DNA of 23,503 nt from Flavobacterium sp. (GTDB lineage Bacteria; Bacteroidota; Bacteroidia; Flavobacteriales; Flavobacteriaceae). This document shows positions 23,453-23,503 of this stretch, piece after piece (position 1 is the first letter of the stretch; every line of letters begins with the position of its first letter). The stretch spans positions 1 to 23,503 of the forward strand of contig NZ_JAGKWP010000033.1 in assembly GCF_021151785.1 (NCBI RefSeq), read 5' to 3'. Below the pieces are notes generated by a model, which worked only from the letters and a program-made list of their open reading frames with translations, was not told the DNA's origin and did no database searches. A program made the position numbers and the translations under genes.

Positions 23453-23460
23453 CAAATATA
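23453..23460 (-). promoter_or_regulatory. -7 promoter box of rimP-nusA-infB
   Basis: TATATTTG on the minus strand matches TAnnTTTG exactly and is embedded in a very AT-rich region (23424-23503) with no coding content. No clear TTG -33 box is seen. Transcription would start near 23446, giving a leader of about 55 bases that contains the hairpin at 23403-23423. Confidence 0.55.
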
Positions 23461-23503
23461 CAAATATTTTTTTGATTTTTTTATAAAATATTCTTTTTTA
23501 AGA

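Overview
The window looks like chromosome of a Bacteroidota bacterium, most likely Flavobacteriaceae (Flavobacterium-like). The DNA is AT-rich, Shine-Dalgarno sites are scarce, promoter -7 boxes fit the Bacteroidota TAnnTTTG pattern, and the gene families (alternative complex III with an extended-Tat ActB, a DUF3341 ActD, a short NusA without C-terminal acidic repeats) are typical of that group. Almost everything is on the minus strand, so transcription runs from high to low coordinates. No tRNA, rRNA, insertion sequence or CRISPR array was seen, and no stretch above 300 bases lacks a gene.

Region 1 (about 23.5-18.7 kb) is the housekeeping operon rimP-nusA-infB. It has a promoter box near 23453-23460, an unusual terminator-like hairpin in the leader just before rimP, and a clear intrinsic terminator after infB (18666-18693).

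Region 2 (18546-9205) is the accessory part: nine tightly packed minus-strand genes that read as one aromatic-acid catabolic operon. In order of transcription they encode a flavin-reductase-like split-barrel protein, a fused 2-aminobenzoyl-CoA monooxygenase/reductase or salicylyl-CoA 5-hydroxylase, a DUF4265-like protein, a 2-aminobenzoate-CoA ligase-like enzyme, a 4HBT thioesterase, a nitrilase-superfamily enzyme, a gentisate 1,2-dioxygenase-like double cupin, a fumarylacetoacetate hydrolase-family enzyme and a maleate cis-trans isomerase. The set fits CoA activation, 5-hydroxylation, thioester release, gentisate-type ring cleavage, hydrolysis to pyruvate plus a C4 acid, and isomerisation to fumarate. 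My inference is that anthranilate is the substrate. Ring cleavage of 5-hydroxyanthranilate would give an amide (maleamylpyruvate, then maleamate), which would explain the nitrilase-family enzyme. Salicylate, or an aromatic nitrile precursor, is the main alternative.

Region 3 (9.1-8.7 kb) is a single plus-strand gene for a small secreted SPOR-domain protein. It converges on the catabolic operon at a hairpin (9116-9138) and diverges from the act operon.

Region 4 (8499 to the left edge) is actABCDEF, the alternative complex III quinol:cytochrome c oxidoreductase, with a well-formed promoter at 8584-8614. actF is cut by the window edge. The multihaem ActA, iron-sulfur ActB, membrane ActC and ActF, ActD and lipoprotein cytochrome ActE together would pass electrons from menaquinol to a terminal oxidase, probably encoded to the left.

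Three automatic start choices were changed on sequence evidence: ActE to 2064, RimP to 23391 and the SPOR protein to 8715.
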